DNA of 64,000 nucleotides from Drosophila persimilis. Its lineage: Eukaryota > Arthropoda > Insecta > Diptera > Drosophilidae. The first letter of the stretch is position 1. Each line of letters opens with the position of its first letter. This document shows positions 23,701 through 34,357 of this stretch, one piece after another. The notes beneath the pieces were generated by a model. That model made no database searches. It saw only the letters and a program-made list of their open reading frames with translations, and had not been told where the DNA came from. The stretch spans positions 9,362,001 through 9,426,000 of the forward strand of contig NW_020825294.1 of the NCBI RefSeq assembly GCF_003286085.1, written 5' to 3'. The translations under genes were made by a program, and so were the position numbers.

Positions 23701-26602
23701 CCCTCTCAAAACCAAAAGATTTTATGCAGGCTATTCATATGACTTTAGTGTATGGTTTTCATCCGTTTCGTTTACGAGAATGTAATTTACGAATGAACTG
23801 TTTCTTGTTTTTTGGTTGTCGAAAAAGCTTCGAATATTTCCCAATTTAAGCATGAATTTCATTTTCGGCAACAGAAAGAATCCTTCATTTTGCATGCCAT
23901 GCAAATATCCTATCCAGTGGACCTTATATGGAAGCAATAAGCGAGAGGCTCGACCTGAAATGCTGCTGCTGGCACGGAAAAAATACATGTGTTGCACACC
24001 TAAGCCAAACAAGGACTCGCAAAGGATGTGCGTTTTGTGTGTGCACCTTTAGCACACATTATATGTACATACCGTAAGAGTACTCCGGTCGGGGTATGAG
24101 GAGGGGTGAAAGGTGAGTGAGTGCTTGGAAAAGGAAGATTTATGTTCGATAAGTAACTCAAATCACGTTCGGTAAATGCTTGCAAAATGTTGCAACAAAA
24201 ATAAATTCCTACTACCTCTCTAGCTCTCTCTCTCTCTCTCTCTGGATGCAACGAAAACCCTTCTGGCATCTGCCGATGTCTATGTCGATGCAAATCTTTT
24301 ATTGACAGCACGTTTCTCCCGTAGACAGACATTTTGTACACGTTTCTCAGAGAGGGGGAGCCTTCTTCCGTTCCTCCCGTTTCTCATGGGTAAAAATGCT
24401 ATTATAAAAGAATTTCCCTTAAAATAGTACATATATGTAGTGCAATTTAATTGGTTTCATTTCGTGGGTAAAACGACTTGCTTGCCTCGCAATTTGTGGC
24501 AATTTTCGTTACACAATTTATTTGCAGGTTTTTATTCCACCGTAACCTCATTCTAGTGTGAAAAAGTAATATTTTTTCTCTCAACGGATTTATTGTTTTT
24601 GATTGACTTTTACCAGTAGCGTTTTTATGGCTATAGAATCATATAAAACCTGAATTGATTGATTGATTCAGGTTCTCGCGCACACAGTCATTCACATTCA
24701 CGTTCCCATTCCTTCCTTCCGTTTCAAGTGCTTCCTTCCAGCTTTTATGTTTGTGGCTTTTATGGCAGCAGCTCCGCTCCGTAATAAACGAAGTCTTGGC
24801 CTCATGTCATTACAATTAATTTTCATTTAATGTTACGGCCGTGTAGGCAGTCAGCCTCCTTCTTGATGGCGTCAACAAATCTGTTTCGCTTGGTCTTAAT
24901 CGTAAAATAAATATAAATAGCAATGGAAAAACAAAAACATATTTACTTAACGACAACAGTTGTCAGGGTGGCAAAAGAGAGGGGGACTTGGCTCAGGAGC
25001 AGGATATCTCACTTTAGGTGTTGAGTATTTTGCTTCGTTTTTCACTTGTTGCCAGATTTTAGACGAGAAATCATAATTGAAAATTGATTAACGAACAATT
25101 GGATGACAATTTAATGAATCTTAAATAAATATTAAGGAAAATCTAATAAGTTCTATGAATATGAAAAATCATTCCTGTAGTGCTTAGTCGTATAGATGTA
25201 CAAAAAGAGTAAGAGAAACAGGAGTCAGCCTCTACTGAGAAATTATTTTCCAATTGTTTGGTAATACATTCGAACGATAAAAGACATTCCGCTAGATATT
25301 TACACTGTTCAAGAGTCTTTTCTTTCTGAAATACCACATATTTTATAGTTTTAGGCTTAATTGAAGATTTTCCTTTCCTTTCTTGTGTGTTGTTCACTCG
25401 CCGTTTCTACCAGAAAATCCAATGAAGAGTGAGCGAGTACAAAAATCCGAAATTTTCGGCCCAAGATAGTTAAATGGCAATACCTGCTTCATTCAGTCCG
25501 TTTTGAGCAAGCGTTTTTATGGAATAAGAGATCTGGGACGCTGATTCTAACTGACCGAACAAATGCAGGGCTCTAATACATATCTGTAAGTCTTTGAATA
25601 GTACAGAATAATGACTAAATACAGATATCTGTGTTTAAAACGCTTCATACTGCCTCTACTTCTCTACCAGAACAGTGTATAAACTTTGAACTCTTCTTAA
25701 AAACATTTTCCCATATCCAGATAACTAGAAATAGGCAAAATCTTATTTTTCTTCACGGATTAATGCACTTAAATGACACTCGGCGTGCGAAAAAACATAA
25801 ACAATAGGAGACATTCGTAGAGGATAAAGCGTTATCCATGGCAGCCATACATTTTGATATATGGATAAATATCGCAGTATAAAATGCCATTAAGCAAATA
25901 TTTTGGAGCGTATTGGTGCGCTCTTTTTGCAGCTATTCTGCAGCTGAAAACTAGAACAAACACACAGCTGACAACAATTTGCTTTTGGCTGGTTAGCCAG
26001 CGTCCCGCGAGAGTTGGGCCATAAAAATATGCATATGGAAGAGTTAAAGCAGCAGACGCACACAATTTGCAGGCAGTGTGGCGTGAAATTTAATTTTTCA
26101 ACTCCCATAAAATTGTGATAACATTTGCGGCTTTCGGGGAGAGTCCAGTAGCAATATTTATTCGTCATGTTGCAAGTGGAATGCCCATCAATTGCAACTC
26201 AATCGTGCCGCATACAAGTCGCCAACAATCAATGAAATTTTTGCAGTGGCTCGTTAGGCTCAAAAGAGGATACTGGACACAGGAGACTGGTATACATATA
26301 TATTATCTTTTAGCTCTTCATTCAGTTATCAACTTAATAGATTATTAACTTATAGCAAAATGGAGTCAATCATTCGACCACAAATACTGATTGTCCATTA
26401 CGCATTTACATCAGCTTCGATTCTTCTTCGCGCATTCGAGTACGAGCCATTTATTTAATACTCCGCTCATCCGAAAGTGCTGATTGGTACTATGGATATG
26501 GAATGTGCCTATGGATTATGAGTCAGTCGGGTACCATTGTTCAACCATTGAAAGGGTTGCAGTTTGTTCATAATTTTATCACGTAAATTCTTTAGTTTAA
26601 TG

Positions 26603-26608
26603 TTTATT
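26603..26608 (-). other. Candidate polyadenylation signal for the Ran-like gene
   Basis: TTTATT on the plus strand gives AATAAA on the minus strand, 53 nt past the stop codon of the Ran-like ORF. The spacing is compact and plausible. Confidence 0.5.
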
Positions 26609-26661
26609 CATAGGAACTATTAAAATTTAGAACTCAACTTCAAAATTAATGTTTTTTTAGG

Positions 26662-27318
26662 TTAAAAATCCACCAATGGTAACGCCTGTTGAGCTTCCTC
26701 TTCGATCTCCATTTCAAGATCATCTTTATGTTCGATCTCCATCTCAAGATCTTCTTTATCTTCGTTTTCCACCTCCTGTATCATCGTGAGGTGCGGACGC
26801 ACTATGGCACAATATTTGAAACGCTCGCCAATCAGCTGATAGAAGAGACTGAGAAAAGGCTCCTCGCAGCAGTAGTTGTTCTTCACCGAAATATCAAAGT
26901 ACTGAAACTCCCAATGGTGAACTTTATGGCCTTTGAACACCTTGCGATCCTTGATGATCTCTGCCTTGTTGCCGCACAGAACAATGGGTATGCGGCCGCA
27001 GGTGGCCAATATTTCGCGATGCCAGTAGGCAACCCTGCTGTAGCTCGAGGGTGAGGTCACATCGAACATAATGATGGCACAGTGGCTGCCAGTGTAGTAT
27101 ATGTCGCGAAGGCCCGCGTACTTATCCTGTCCAGCAGTGTCCCAAACACTGAAGCAGACAGGTCCTCGTTTTGTCTGGAACTCTAGATCCTTAACCTCGT
27201 GTCCTACGGTGGGCCTATAGAACTCATCAAAAGTGCCCTTGAGATGGCGTCTTATCAATGAGGTTTTGCCCGTTTGACCATCGCCCACGAGGACCAACTT
27301 AAATGTGTCCTTGAACAT
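26662..27318 (-). CDS. Ran-like small GTPase (intronless, probable retrogene)
   Basis: Ran drives nuclear import and export through its GTP/GDP cycle. This 218-residue protein aligns along its length with Ran (216 aa): P-loop GDGQTGKT (12-19), switch I PTVGHEV with T37, WDTAGQ (59-64) with the catalytic Gln kept, an IMFDVTS strand, LCGNKAE (114-120), ISVK (143-146) and an acidic tail. The start is the ATG at 27318, preceded by CAAAC, a good Drosophila context; the frame is open further upstream but has no other ATG. Three nucleotide-contact motifs depart from Ran: GDGG becomes GDGQ, NKxD becomes NKAE and SAK becomes SVK. The tail contains DLEMEIE twice, ten residues apart, instead of Ran's DEDEEL end. 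The gene has no intron, which suggests retroposition. Ran-derived retrogenes have arisen several times in Drosophila with testis-biased expression. Whether this is the D. melanogaster Ran-like orthologue or an independent copy cannot be settled here. Confidence 0.88.
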   Translation of the reverse strand: MFKDTFKLVLVGDGQTGKTSLIRRHLKGTFDEFYRPTVGHEVKDLEFQTKRGPVCFSVWDTAGQDKYAGLRDIYYTGSHCAIIMFDVTSPSSYSRVAYWHREILATCGRIPIVLCGNKAEIIKDRKVFKGHKVHHWEFQYFDISVKNNYCCEEPFLSLFYQLIGERFKYCAIVRPHLTMIQEVENEDKEDLEMEIEHKDDLEMEIEEEAQQALPLVDF

Positions 27319-28985
27319 TGTTTGAGGATTATCAAGGTAGCAGAAATATTGTAGAGAAGTTGTATTTGGCTTGTAGATTTTTTGAGTAGTATTTGACGCA
27401 GAGCTAGGACAAGCCTTCAAAGGGGCTCTTCGATGTATGATTCTGTCGGCATACCCCAACTCTTCTCTGGTCTTCAGCGCATAATTGGTTTGACGGAAAA
27501 CAACAGCATCATCAGCAGCAGCAGCAGGGCATCAACGTTGTTGTTTGAGACTGAGATTCTTCTATGGGGGCGGCTGCTGTTGTGGACGCGGCATCGCTTT
27601 GGTCATCATTTTGATGAGTCCTGACTCTTGCCAATTAACGTTGCCAAAGAGGAGAGCTTGTGTGTGCCACATTACGCATACGCCGCACTGCCGCTGCAAA
27701 ACCGTGCAATTTTCTGATGGATTGAAGATGGTAGAACTTTAGCAATTGAGAGTGCAATGTTGCATCAAAAAAGGGAATAATTTTCCCCCTTTAATCGGGT
27801 GCCACACTTTCCCTTTGTTGCCACTCTGCCTTCCCCCAAAGCGAGCGGCGCGGCACGGCGCTTTTGGTGGCCTTATTAAGTTGGCGCCTCGATGCTTCTT
27901 CCATCTCTAGGCGAAAACTTTTTCTGCATGCCAACGATATTGCCTTGCCTCCTATTTTTTTGGCATCGTCATCATTGCAACTTCATTGTCAAAGTTTTAG
28001 GGGCGATGCAAAGTAGGAAAAACTGCAAAAGAAATGCTCGAAAAAAAGAGAAGAAAAGCGTTGGGCAAATAGAGAGAACGTCGCTCCTACTGTAGTCTGC
28101 CATTTCGGTTTGGGTGGGCGCTAATTATATGTAAATATCTGCCACATCTGAAGTGGGATTGAAGGTGCCACCAGATAATTGGCCCTCTCGCCTGAGAGGC
28201 CCAAAGGGCCGCCAGTTGAGACAGTTGAGAGACAGTAAGTGATCAAGGGAATAAGCTGTTCTGTGCGGAAAGGAAAAGCGGAAAAGTTGTCAAAGCATGA
28301 CAGGATTTCACTTGGCAATCTCCCTCTCAGCTATGCAACATTTCCACTTCCACTTCCAGTTTTTTCGCCACTAAAAGAATGAACTTCCGACAACTTGAGA
28401 CATTTAAAGGCTCCTCCAAAATGAAAGAAAATATTTTTAGGCTCCATGCTAGAAATTCGCCATTCCCTGGCCCCAACTTGTTCATCTAATTCTTTCGAAA
28501 CTTCATCAAATGCAATGGCAATTAGTAGCTCTCAAATGCTGAATAAATTCCTATGCATTTAAGTCATTAGTGCGGAGAAATTTCATTACACTTTTCTCCC
28601 AGGAGAGCTAAGCATTTAAAAATTTACCAAAAAAAGAGAGCGTACAAAATGACAAAATAAACGACATGTTTTGGAGCGGTTGGGGGTTGCTGGTCGGTGG
28701 TTGGGGGATATAGAAGTACTGGAGGAGGACATGAGCGACAGACAGACCAACCAACACGTACAAAACGCATAAACATTCTTGCCTAAGTGAGTTTGTACAT
28801 AAATTTTGGACCGAACTTGCGTTGCAGGATGCGTTACAAGGAGATGTGTGTTTGGGTTCTTTTCGGGGCGTAAAAGGAGGAGGTGGAGGTGGAGGTGGGA
28901 AGGCTGCCAACTTACGCAGTGAAATCCATTGGTAGCAAAGTGCGGGGGCCTGAGTGTGTCTCGGTTTCGTCTTTTATTTATGTAG

Positions 28986-28986
<1 letters not shown>

Positions 28987-29032
<46 letters not shown>
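28987..29032. repeat. (CA)23 microsatellite
   Basis: An uninterrupted CA dinucleotide array of about 46 bp. It is probably polymorphic. ORFs that translate it into His-Thr repeats are artefacts. Confidence 0.95.
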
Positions 29033-29034
<2 letters not shown>

Positions 29035-30535
29035 CAAATGCAGCAGCAACCGGACTTTGTGGATGGATATCCCCACATCCACATCTCTCTCTATCTAGCG
29101 CCTTCTATGTATTTCTCACTTGTAGTCAAGTTTTTGTTCATTTCCAGATGGTTGCCTGGTTGATTGGTGATAGGAATCATACTTGAAAGTTTCACCAAGG
29201 CCCAGAGTCGTTTAAATCTTGATTAAGCGAAGACCTTTTCGAAGCAATTTACAAAAGTATTCGGATATCGGAATGCTAAGATCTCCTGGATATTTCTTTT
29301 CTAATCGAATAAAACAATGGAAAGCAAAATATGTATTTGATTATTTCCAAAACAAATTGTACATTTCGATACGAGATTTTTCGGGAATCTCCCCTGTCCT
29401 CCGCCGTGATTATTCCCTAGTTTTGTCCACGAAAGTGTGGGGGATCATGGGGAGAATGGTTCGATAAGTGATTGGAATGATGCGGCTTATGATGCGATGG
29501 CATATGCCGGACATGGTGTTGCACGTTGCTTTGAGGCATACCGTTATGTGCATTGCCCGAGATGAGCACCACGAAATATCCAAAATAAAGCAAGACAAAA
29601 AGGTAAAGGAAATCCATCTCAGCAGCTTGGTCCAGCCAGAAGCAAACAACAAGTGTTCGAAGGGATGGCTTCCACATCGAAACTTTGATGCGGAACTAAA
29701 TGAATTCGTTTGGGTTTGAATTTGTGGTGTAAATTATAATTTCAAGGTAATCAAGCTGCTAGAGTCTTCTGAAAATGCATCAAATATTGGGAAACCACGG
29801 CTATGATATTCTTTGCCATATAAACAACGCACCCACATCATTATCCCTTAGATTTAAACCTCAAAGAAAGTCCTCATTGAATGCTTGAAACGGCTTTGGT
29901 CAGGATTCTGATAGAATTAACGTTTTTCATGGTCGTTTTGTGTGTCATTTGAGTGAATAATTTGCATGAATAATGAGATTTCGGTGGAATTCATGGAGAT
30001 ATCATTGGCTGTTTGCATTATGCAAGTAGAGTCCTTAGAGGGCACGCACACACATACACTCGAACACTCAAAACACTCGTAGGGAAAGCAGCAACTTTTG
30101 TACCATATTTTATGGCTGGGCGACTTAAGAGAGTGGACCGCTAAAGAGCAATCGCCGGGGCCAAGAGAGCGAAACAAGTACCAAAGAGACAGCAACAGAG
30201 AGGGAGCGCGAGCGAGCGAGAGAGTGTGTGTAACATTACTGACCTACATTAAGTAAAAATTTATTTATGCCGGCTGCCAAATTGGTTCCCCAAAGTATTG
30301 GCAGTCCGTCTCCGTCCTCGACCCCCTCGTCTATATCAGCCACATCCTCTCTTTTATTCCCGGTACTACCATGACGGATATGATTGCTGGGTTGGTGGAC
30401 ACTTCTAGTCCTTGTTGCTATTACTGCCGCTGTTGTTGTGGCTATTGTTGTTGCTGTTGCTGGCTTTAATAATAATGGCTTGTAATTTGCATAAATAATG
30501 TTTGATTTCGGCACTGATGAGAGGCCATAAGAGTT

Positions 30536-30566
30536 CTGTGTGTGTGTGTGTGTGTGTTTGTGTGTG
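30536..30566. repeat. (TG)n microsatellite
   Basis: TG repeats with one TTTG interruption near 30557. Confidence 0.9.
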
Positions 30567-31251
30567 GCACCATAAATGATTGAATGCTCTCTGGTCGAAA
30601 TTTCAGATGTAATTTTTTTGCATATAAATCGATAAATTAGTACATCTATAAATCATTATCGATTAAACTTTGCTTTTTAAAGGATATCCATAAACACTAG
30701 GCTTACCATCTACAAAGATTGCTGGTTTTGTTTGTTGATTGCTTAGTAGTCAAGCTGTTATTTATTTTAAAATGCAGCTAAATATTAATTTAGTGCCTCC
30801 TTAGCCCCTTCCTTAGATATAGTTCACCCCTTCTTAGTAATAGTACAAGTAAGTGCCTGCCTCCATGCAATAACATGTGGTTCGCCCGCAGTTCATTGCG
30901 ATTCCCCCATCTAACAGACAAGTGTTACTGTTCGACCCACTGTTAATCTCTTACAGGCATTCAAGCCACTGTTAAGCTCTCTTCGAGTGGCGTATCTGTA
31001 CTCTCTTTGCTGTTAAGCTTCGTGCAAAAACGCATGCTTCGTCTTCTTTCGCCTCGTGCGACTCCAATGTTTGAAGCCAACTTCGTGGCTCTCTTCGGTT
31101 TCCGACCGACACGGTCTTCGGTCCTGCCAGCAGCCGAGCCACGATTATGGGCGCCCCAACGATGACTTTGTGTAATCAGTGCGTGCTGCTAAGTAAATTA
31201 GTTAGTATGATTTTAGCACGCAACGCTGACGGACGTTCTGCTGCTCGCAAC

Positions 31252-31445
31252 AGTTAAACGAAGAAGAACGCGTGTGCGCTTCGTGATAATTCATCGGTGT
31301 CTACTGTGGGAGGAAGTACGCGCTCGAGTGTCGCTGGGATTCAATTTCAATACAAAGTGCCGCTGTTCCGCGTGTTAATGGTGTCGGAAAACATTTAACA
31401 GTCAGTGTTCTTGAAAAGCATGCAACAACATATTGCAGCTCGTAC
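31252..31445 (+). promoter_or_regulatory. Candidate distal promoter and non-coding first exon (possibly DIP gene)
   Basis: GCAACAGTTAAACG resembles a Drosophila initiator. Counting its A at 31252 as +1, position +28 begins CTTCGTG, close to the downstream promoter element (RGWCGTG). About 190 nt later a donor-like AC|GTAAGA occurs at 31446. The only ATG I noted opens a six-codon ORF, as expected of a 5' UTR. The sequence is GC-richer than its flanks. The next plus-strand gene is the DIP gene 10 kb downstream, so this could be its distal first exon. Motif matches are seen; transcription is inferred. Confidence 0.3.
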
Positions 31446-32318
31446 GTAAGAAGATATAGCCCTCGTAAAAGAACAAATAAATACAGTGACAATTCAGTGG
31501 AACAGCCGGTGATATCTGGTGATTTCTCTTTAAACTCCATCTTTGATGTCTGCAGAGTGAAAACTATCTTGCCTTGGATCTCTCACAACTCTTAAGTCCT
31601 CAAGTGGGTATAGTCCCTGGAGCCAGAACGAAAATATAGAAACTGTGCAGTGAGAGTTGTCTTCACTGCCTTTCAATCTACTTTCAATATATGTATACTG
31701 CTTCAATCATTTCATTTAGGCGACCAACTCCCTTATGTCAACATTTCGGCTGTGATCAACTTTTTGAAGGAAGTTCTTCAGTGCAGGAGTGTCTCCTCTC
31801 CTCTCTCTGCCACATCTCCACCAATCCCTCGTATGGGGCTTCCCAGTCGTGGTGCGTCTTAGTGAACTTTGACTATGAATACCAACTCAAATAAAACTTA
31901 AATCCCAGTTTGAAGGCAGTCCAGTGCCAGCCTCAATTTCGTACCTCATTTTTCACAGAACGCTTAACGCAAATTGTGCCGAGTCCCCGCTGCTCCTTTG
32001 TGCTCCATTCTCTGGTGCTTTTTCCAAGCCAACTCTCGCTTTTCCCCTTGTATTTTTTTGCTGTGGAAAACTTAGCGCTCCATGGCTGTTTACCCTTGCA
32101 GCTGCAATGGCAACGGCAGTTGGAGCTCCAGCTCAAGCTCCAGTCGTGCTCCAGTCGCTTTCCCCATGCTGATTGCATTTTGGGGCGGTGGTGGTGGCTC
32201 CAGTCGAGCGTGGCTCATTATAGGGCTGACAGTACTTTCCCCCAGAACAAAACCAACAAAAACCAAAAAAAAACGAGGGGGAACGTTGTGAGTTGCTGCG
32301 GACACCGCAACTCTACGG

Positions 32319-33197
32319 TTATACCCGATACTAAGTCAGTATGGCTCTCCTCCGGCAGACGCCGCTAATATTTAACGACACGACAAAGAGTGCGTGCGAG
32401 AGAGACAGAAAATCAGTCTGAGCGTGACGTCGGGCGCTGCGTAGCCAGTGCAAATTGATTTGCTCCTTTTGGCTATGAAAATGATCTGATCTGATCCAGA
32501 TTCAGCAACCTGATAGATATGGTTATTACCTGTGGCGAAATTTGGACAGGAAACGGTCAAGGTCCGATATCACAGGAGTGTGGATACCAAATTTGGTTGC
32601 TCTGGCTTTTATAGGTTCTGAGATCCTTGAACTCATATTTTGCAATTGGCAAAACCGACCATGAAACCTGTGTGTTAGAGTGAGACAGAGCGAGAAAGAG
32701 TGAAATTGTTTTCGTGATTCTGGCTGTAATAATTATACGATCTGGTTCAGATTTTGCACTCTAGAAGATATAGTCATCTTCTACGATTCTGCGTTTTTAG
32801 TTTTCTCGTATCGTCAAAATTGTGGATGCCACAGATTTTCGCCCTTTGTGGGGGCGGAAGTGGGCGGGGCAAAGTTTTGAAATATTTTTGGAGCAGTGAC
32901 ATATCACAGAAGTCTGGATCCAAAACATCGTTGCTCTAGCTCTTATAGTCTTTGAGCATTAGGCGCTGAAGGGGACGGACAGACGGACAGACGGACAGAC
33001 GGACAGACGGACAGACGGACGGACGGACAGACGGACAGACGGACAGACAGACATGGCTCAATCGACTCGGCTATTGATGCTGATCAAGAATATATATACT
33101 TTATGGGGTCGGAAACGATTCCTTCTGGACGTTACACACATCCACTTTTACCACAAATCTAATATACCCCAATACTCATTTTGAGTATCGGGTATAA
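32319..33197 (-). mobile_element. Non-autonomous Helentron, DINE-1/INE-1 (SGM-like) family
   Basis: The 879 bp element is bounded by a perfect 14 bp inverted repeat, TTATACCCGATACT at 32319-32332 and its complement at 33184-33197. Read on the minus strand it starts with TATACCC, then a small hairpin (ATACTCA, loop, TGAGTAT), then the family's conserved block with CCATAAAGTATATATATTC, CTTGATCAGCATCAATAGCC and GAGTCGAT, followed by a CTGTCCGT microsatellite. This order matches DINE-1/INE-1 elements; the obscura-group version is called SGM. Two internal segments about 334 bp apart (near 32564 and 32898) are related. It has no coding capacity. Intact terminal repeats suggest a fairly young insertion. 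Confidence 0.85.
32973..33052. repeat. (GACGGACA)n microsatellite inside the Helentron
   Basis: About ten tandem units of GACGGACA with one GACG-only variant. This array is a standard internal part of DINE-1-type elements and varies in length between copies. Confidence 0.9.
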
Positions 33198-34099
33198 AAA
33201 AGCAAACCAAACAATCACAGCATACCTTGTGGCACTTGGAGCATTGCAACGGCATTCATTTGAGCCCTGGATTCGTTATGCAATTGCGGGCTGTGTTTTT
33301 TTTTTGTATTTCAAACTTCACTTTGACTGTCACGCCAATTGAATTAATTAAACCGCAGAATTTAGGATTTAATTTGACATTTAATTATTGCAATTAAAAG
33401 CAGCAAACGGCGGCATGTGGCATGCGGGGAGCAGCCGCAGAACAACAACGGCAACAGGAGATAAAACATGTGGGGATTAGGTCTCAAAGAGTAAAAGAGA
33501 ATTAATGGTATTTATGGTTTTAAAAGGTTAAAGGTGGGCTTTGAGTTGCAGAAAGGGGTTAGAAAAGGGAAAGCACACTTAAGAAAATCTTGGGAATGGT
33601 TTATATTGGAAGCCGGAAAAAAAATAGAAAATAAAAACTGGAACAGACTGAAAATAATAGAAAATACTACTAAAAATACTGAAAACTTATGAAATTAAAA
33701 TTAAAAATATTAAAAAACTACCAAATAATACTAAACCTTATATATTAAATAATAACTACAAATACTAAAAATACTTCTGAAATTTTTTCTGCCCGAAATC
33801 CGGAATGCGAATCAATTTAAGAATATTTTATTTCTCAATATTAAAGGGCTCTAAAAAAGTATCTAGAACTAATAATCTTTGGGTGTTTGTTGTTGCGTAT
33901 TGAATTCTAAAGGTCAAGCCCAAGTTGGAAACACAAAATAGAAAGCAAAGTGCACAAATCCTTTGTCGAACTTGTGTGGTTCTCCTGCAAAATATATTTT
34001 TGCCCCCGCAAATGGCAAAAGTTATGCAAATTTGTTAGGGTTTCAGAATGGTTTGTATTTCTTAATCTGAAACTAATGGATGTTTTCTGGAAACAAAGA
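33198..34099. other. Non-coding, A-rich interval right of the Helentron
   Basis: No gene is seen. From about 33615 to 33780 the plus strand is A-rich with many AAAATACT and ACTAAAAATAC words, suggesting an old short-period repeat. The rest is ordinary unique sequence. Confidence 0.5.
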
Positions 34100-34357
34100 T
34101 TAAGCAGTGTCTGGGAGTGACGTTGTGCTATTGATATCTTCAATCTCCAGTGTAGAGCTCTCGATGTTATCTTCTATTTTCACTGTAGAGCTCTCAATAT
34201 AATCATGCTTCGGACAGAAGCACCTGTTGTGTGTTATACAGCTTACATGATAGATGCTATTTTTCGGATCGCAAACTACAGCCATATCGATGGCAGTGTT
34301 CCGCATCTGCGGGCTGCAACACATGGCCACTACGTAGGCCTTTAGCCAGGTTACCAT
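34100..34357 (-). CDS. Small cysteine-rich protein, uncertain
   Basis: I do not recognise this protein. From the ATG at 34357 it is 85 aa with six cysteines at residues 13, 14, 29, 40, 46 and 48 (pattern CC-x14-C-x10-C-x5-C-x-C), typical in spacing of small secreted disulfide proteins. The N-terminus (MVTWLKAYVVAMCC) is hydrophobic but short for a signal peptide. The tail repeats an 11-residue unit (IESSTVKIEDN / IESSTLEIEDI), also visible in the DNA. The frame is open upstream to an acceptor-like CCTTCAG| before GATGTGG, which would add another Cys, so a missing upstream signal-peptide exon is possible. The nearest ATG upstream with a good context (MRKFCWSILLF) does not connect in frame by any donor I found. 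If the DIP first exon is at 31.25 kb, this ORF is nested in its intron on the opposite strand. Confidence 0.33.
   Translation of the reverse strand: MVTWLKAYVVAMCCSPQMRNTAIDMAVVCDPKNSIYHVSCITHNRCFCPKHDYIESSTVKIEDNIESSTLEIEDINSTTSLPDTA

Larger units (their letters stand above)
14433..26602. other. Intergenic interval between Hsp60 and the Ran-like gene
   Basis: No gene is supported in these 12 kb. The Hsp60 promoter and 5' exon should lie at the left end (about 14433-14700), but I see no clear core-promoter motif. The interval holds a GAGA-rich block (16125-16500), an AT-rich block (about 17000-17800), CT-rich tracts near 19150, 21675 and 24225, GACA repeats near 19446, and a CTGGCT minisatellite (20569-20745). 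The ORFs here are short, overlap each other, and are often low-complexity translations of these repeats. Confidence 0.55.
27319..31251. other. Intergenic interval right of the Ran-like gene
   Basis: No coding gene is supported. CAG/CAA-rich simple sequence lies just left of 27540. A compact hairpin (GGCCCTCTC, loop GCCT, GAGAGGCC) lies near 28180-28201. A long CA array is at 28987-29032 and a TG array at 30536-30566. A GC-richer stretch begins at about 30880 and leads into the possible promoter at 31252. Confidence 0.5.

Noticed and set aside
27319-27459. N-terminal extension of the Ran-like ORF
   Set aside because: The frame is open but starts at TTG, and the added 47 residues do not resemble Ran. 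The ATG at 27318 has a good context and fits the family length.
28954-29098. ORFs translating the CA array into His-Thr repeats
   Set aside because: They are pure microsatellite translations on both strands.
32973-33052. Regular short repeats as a possible CRISPR array
   Set aside because: They are 8 bp units without spacers in a eukaryotic transposon; a microsatellite explains them.
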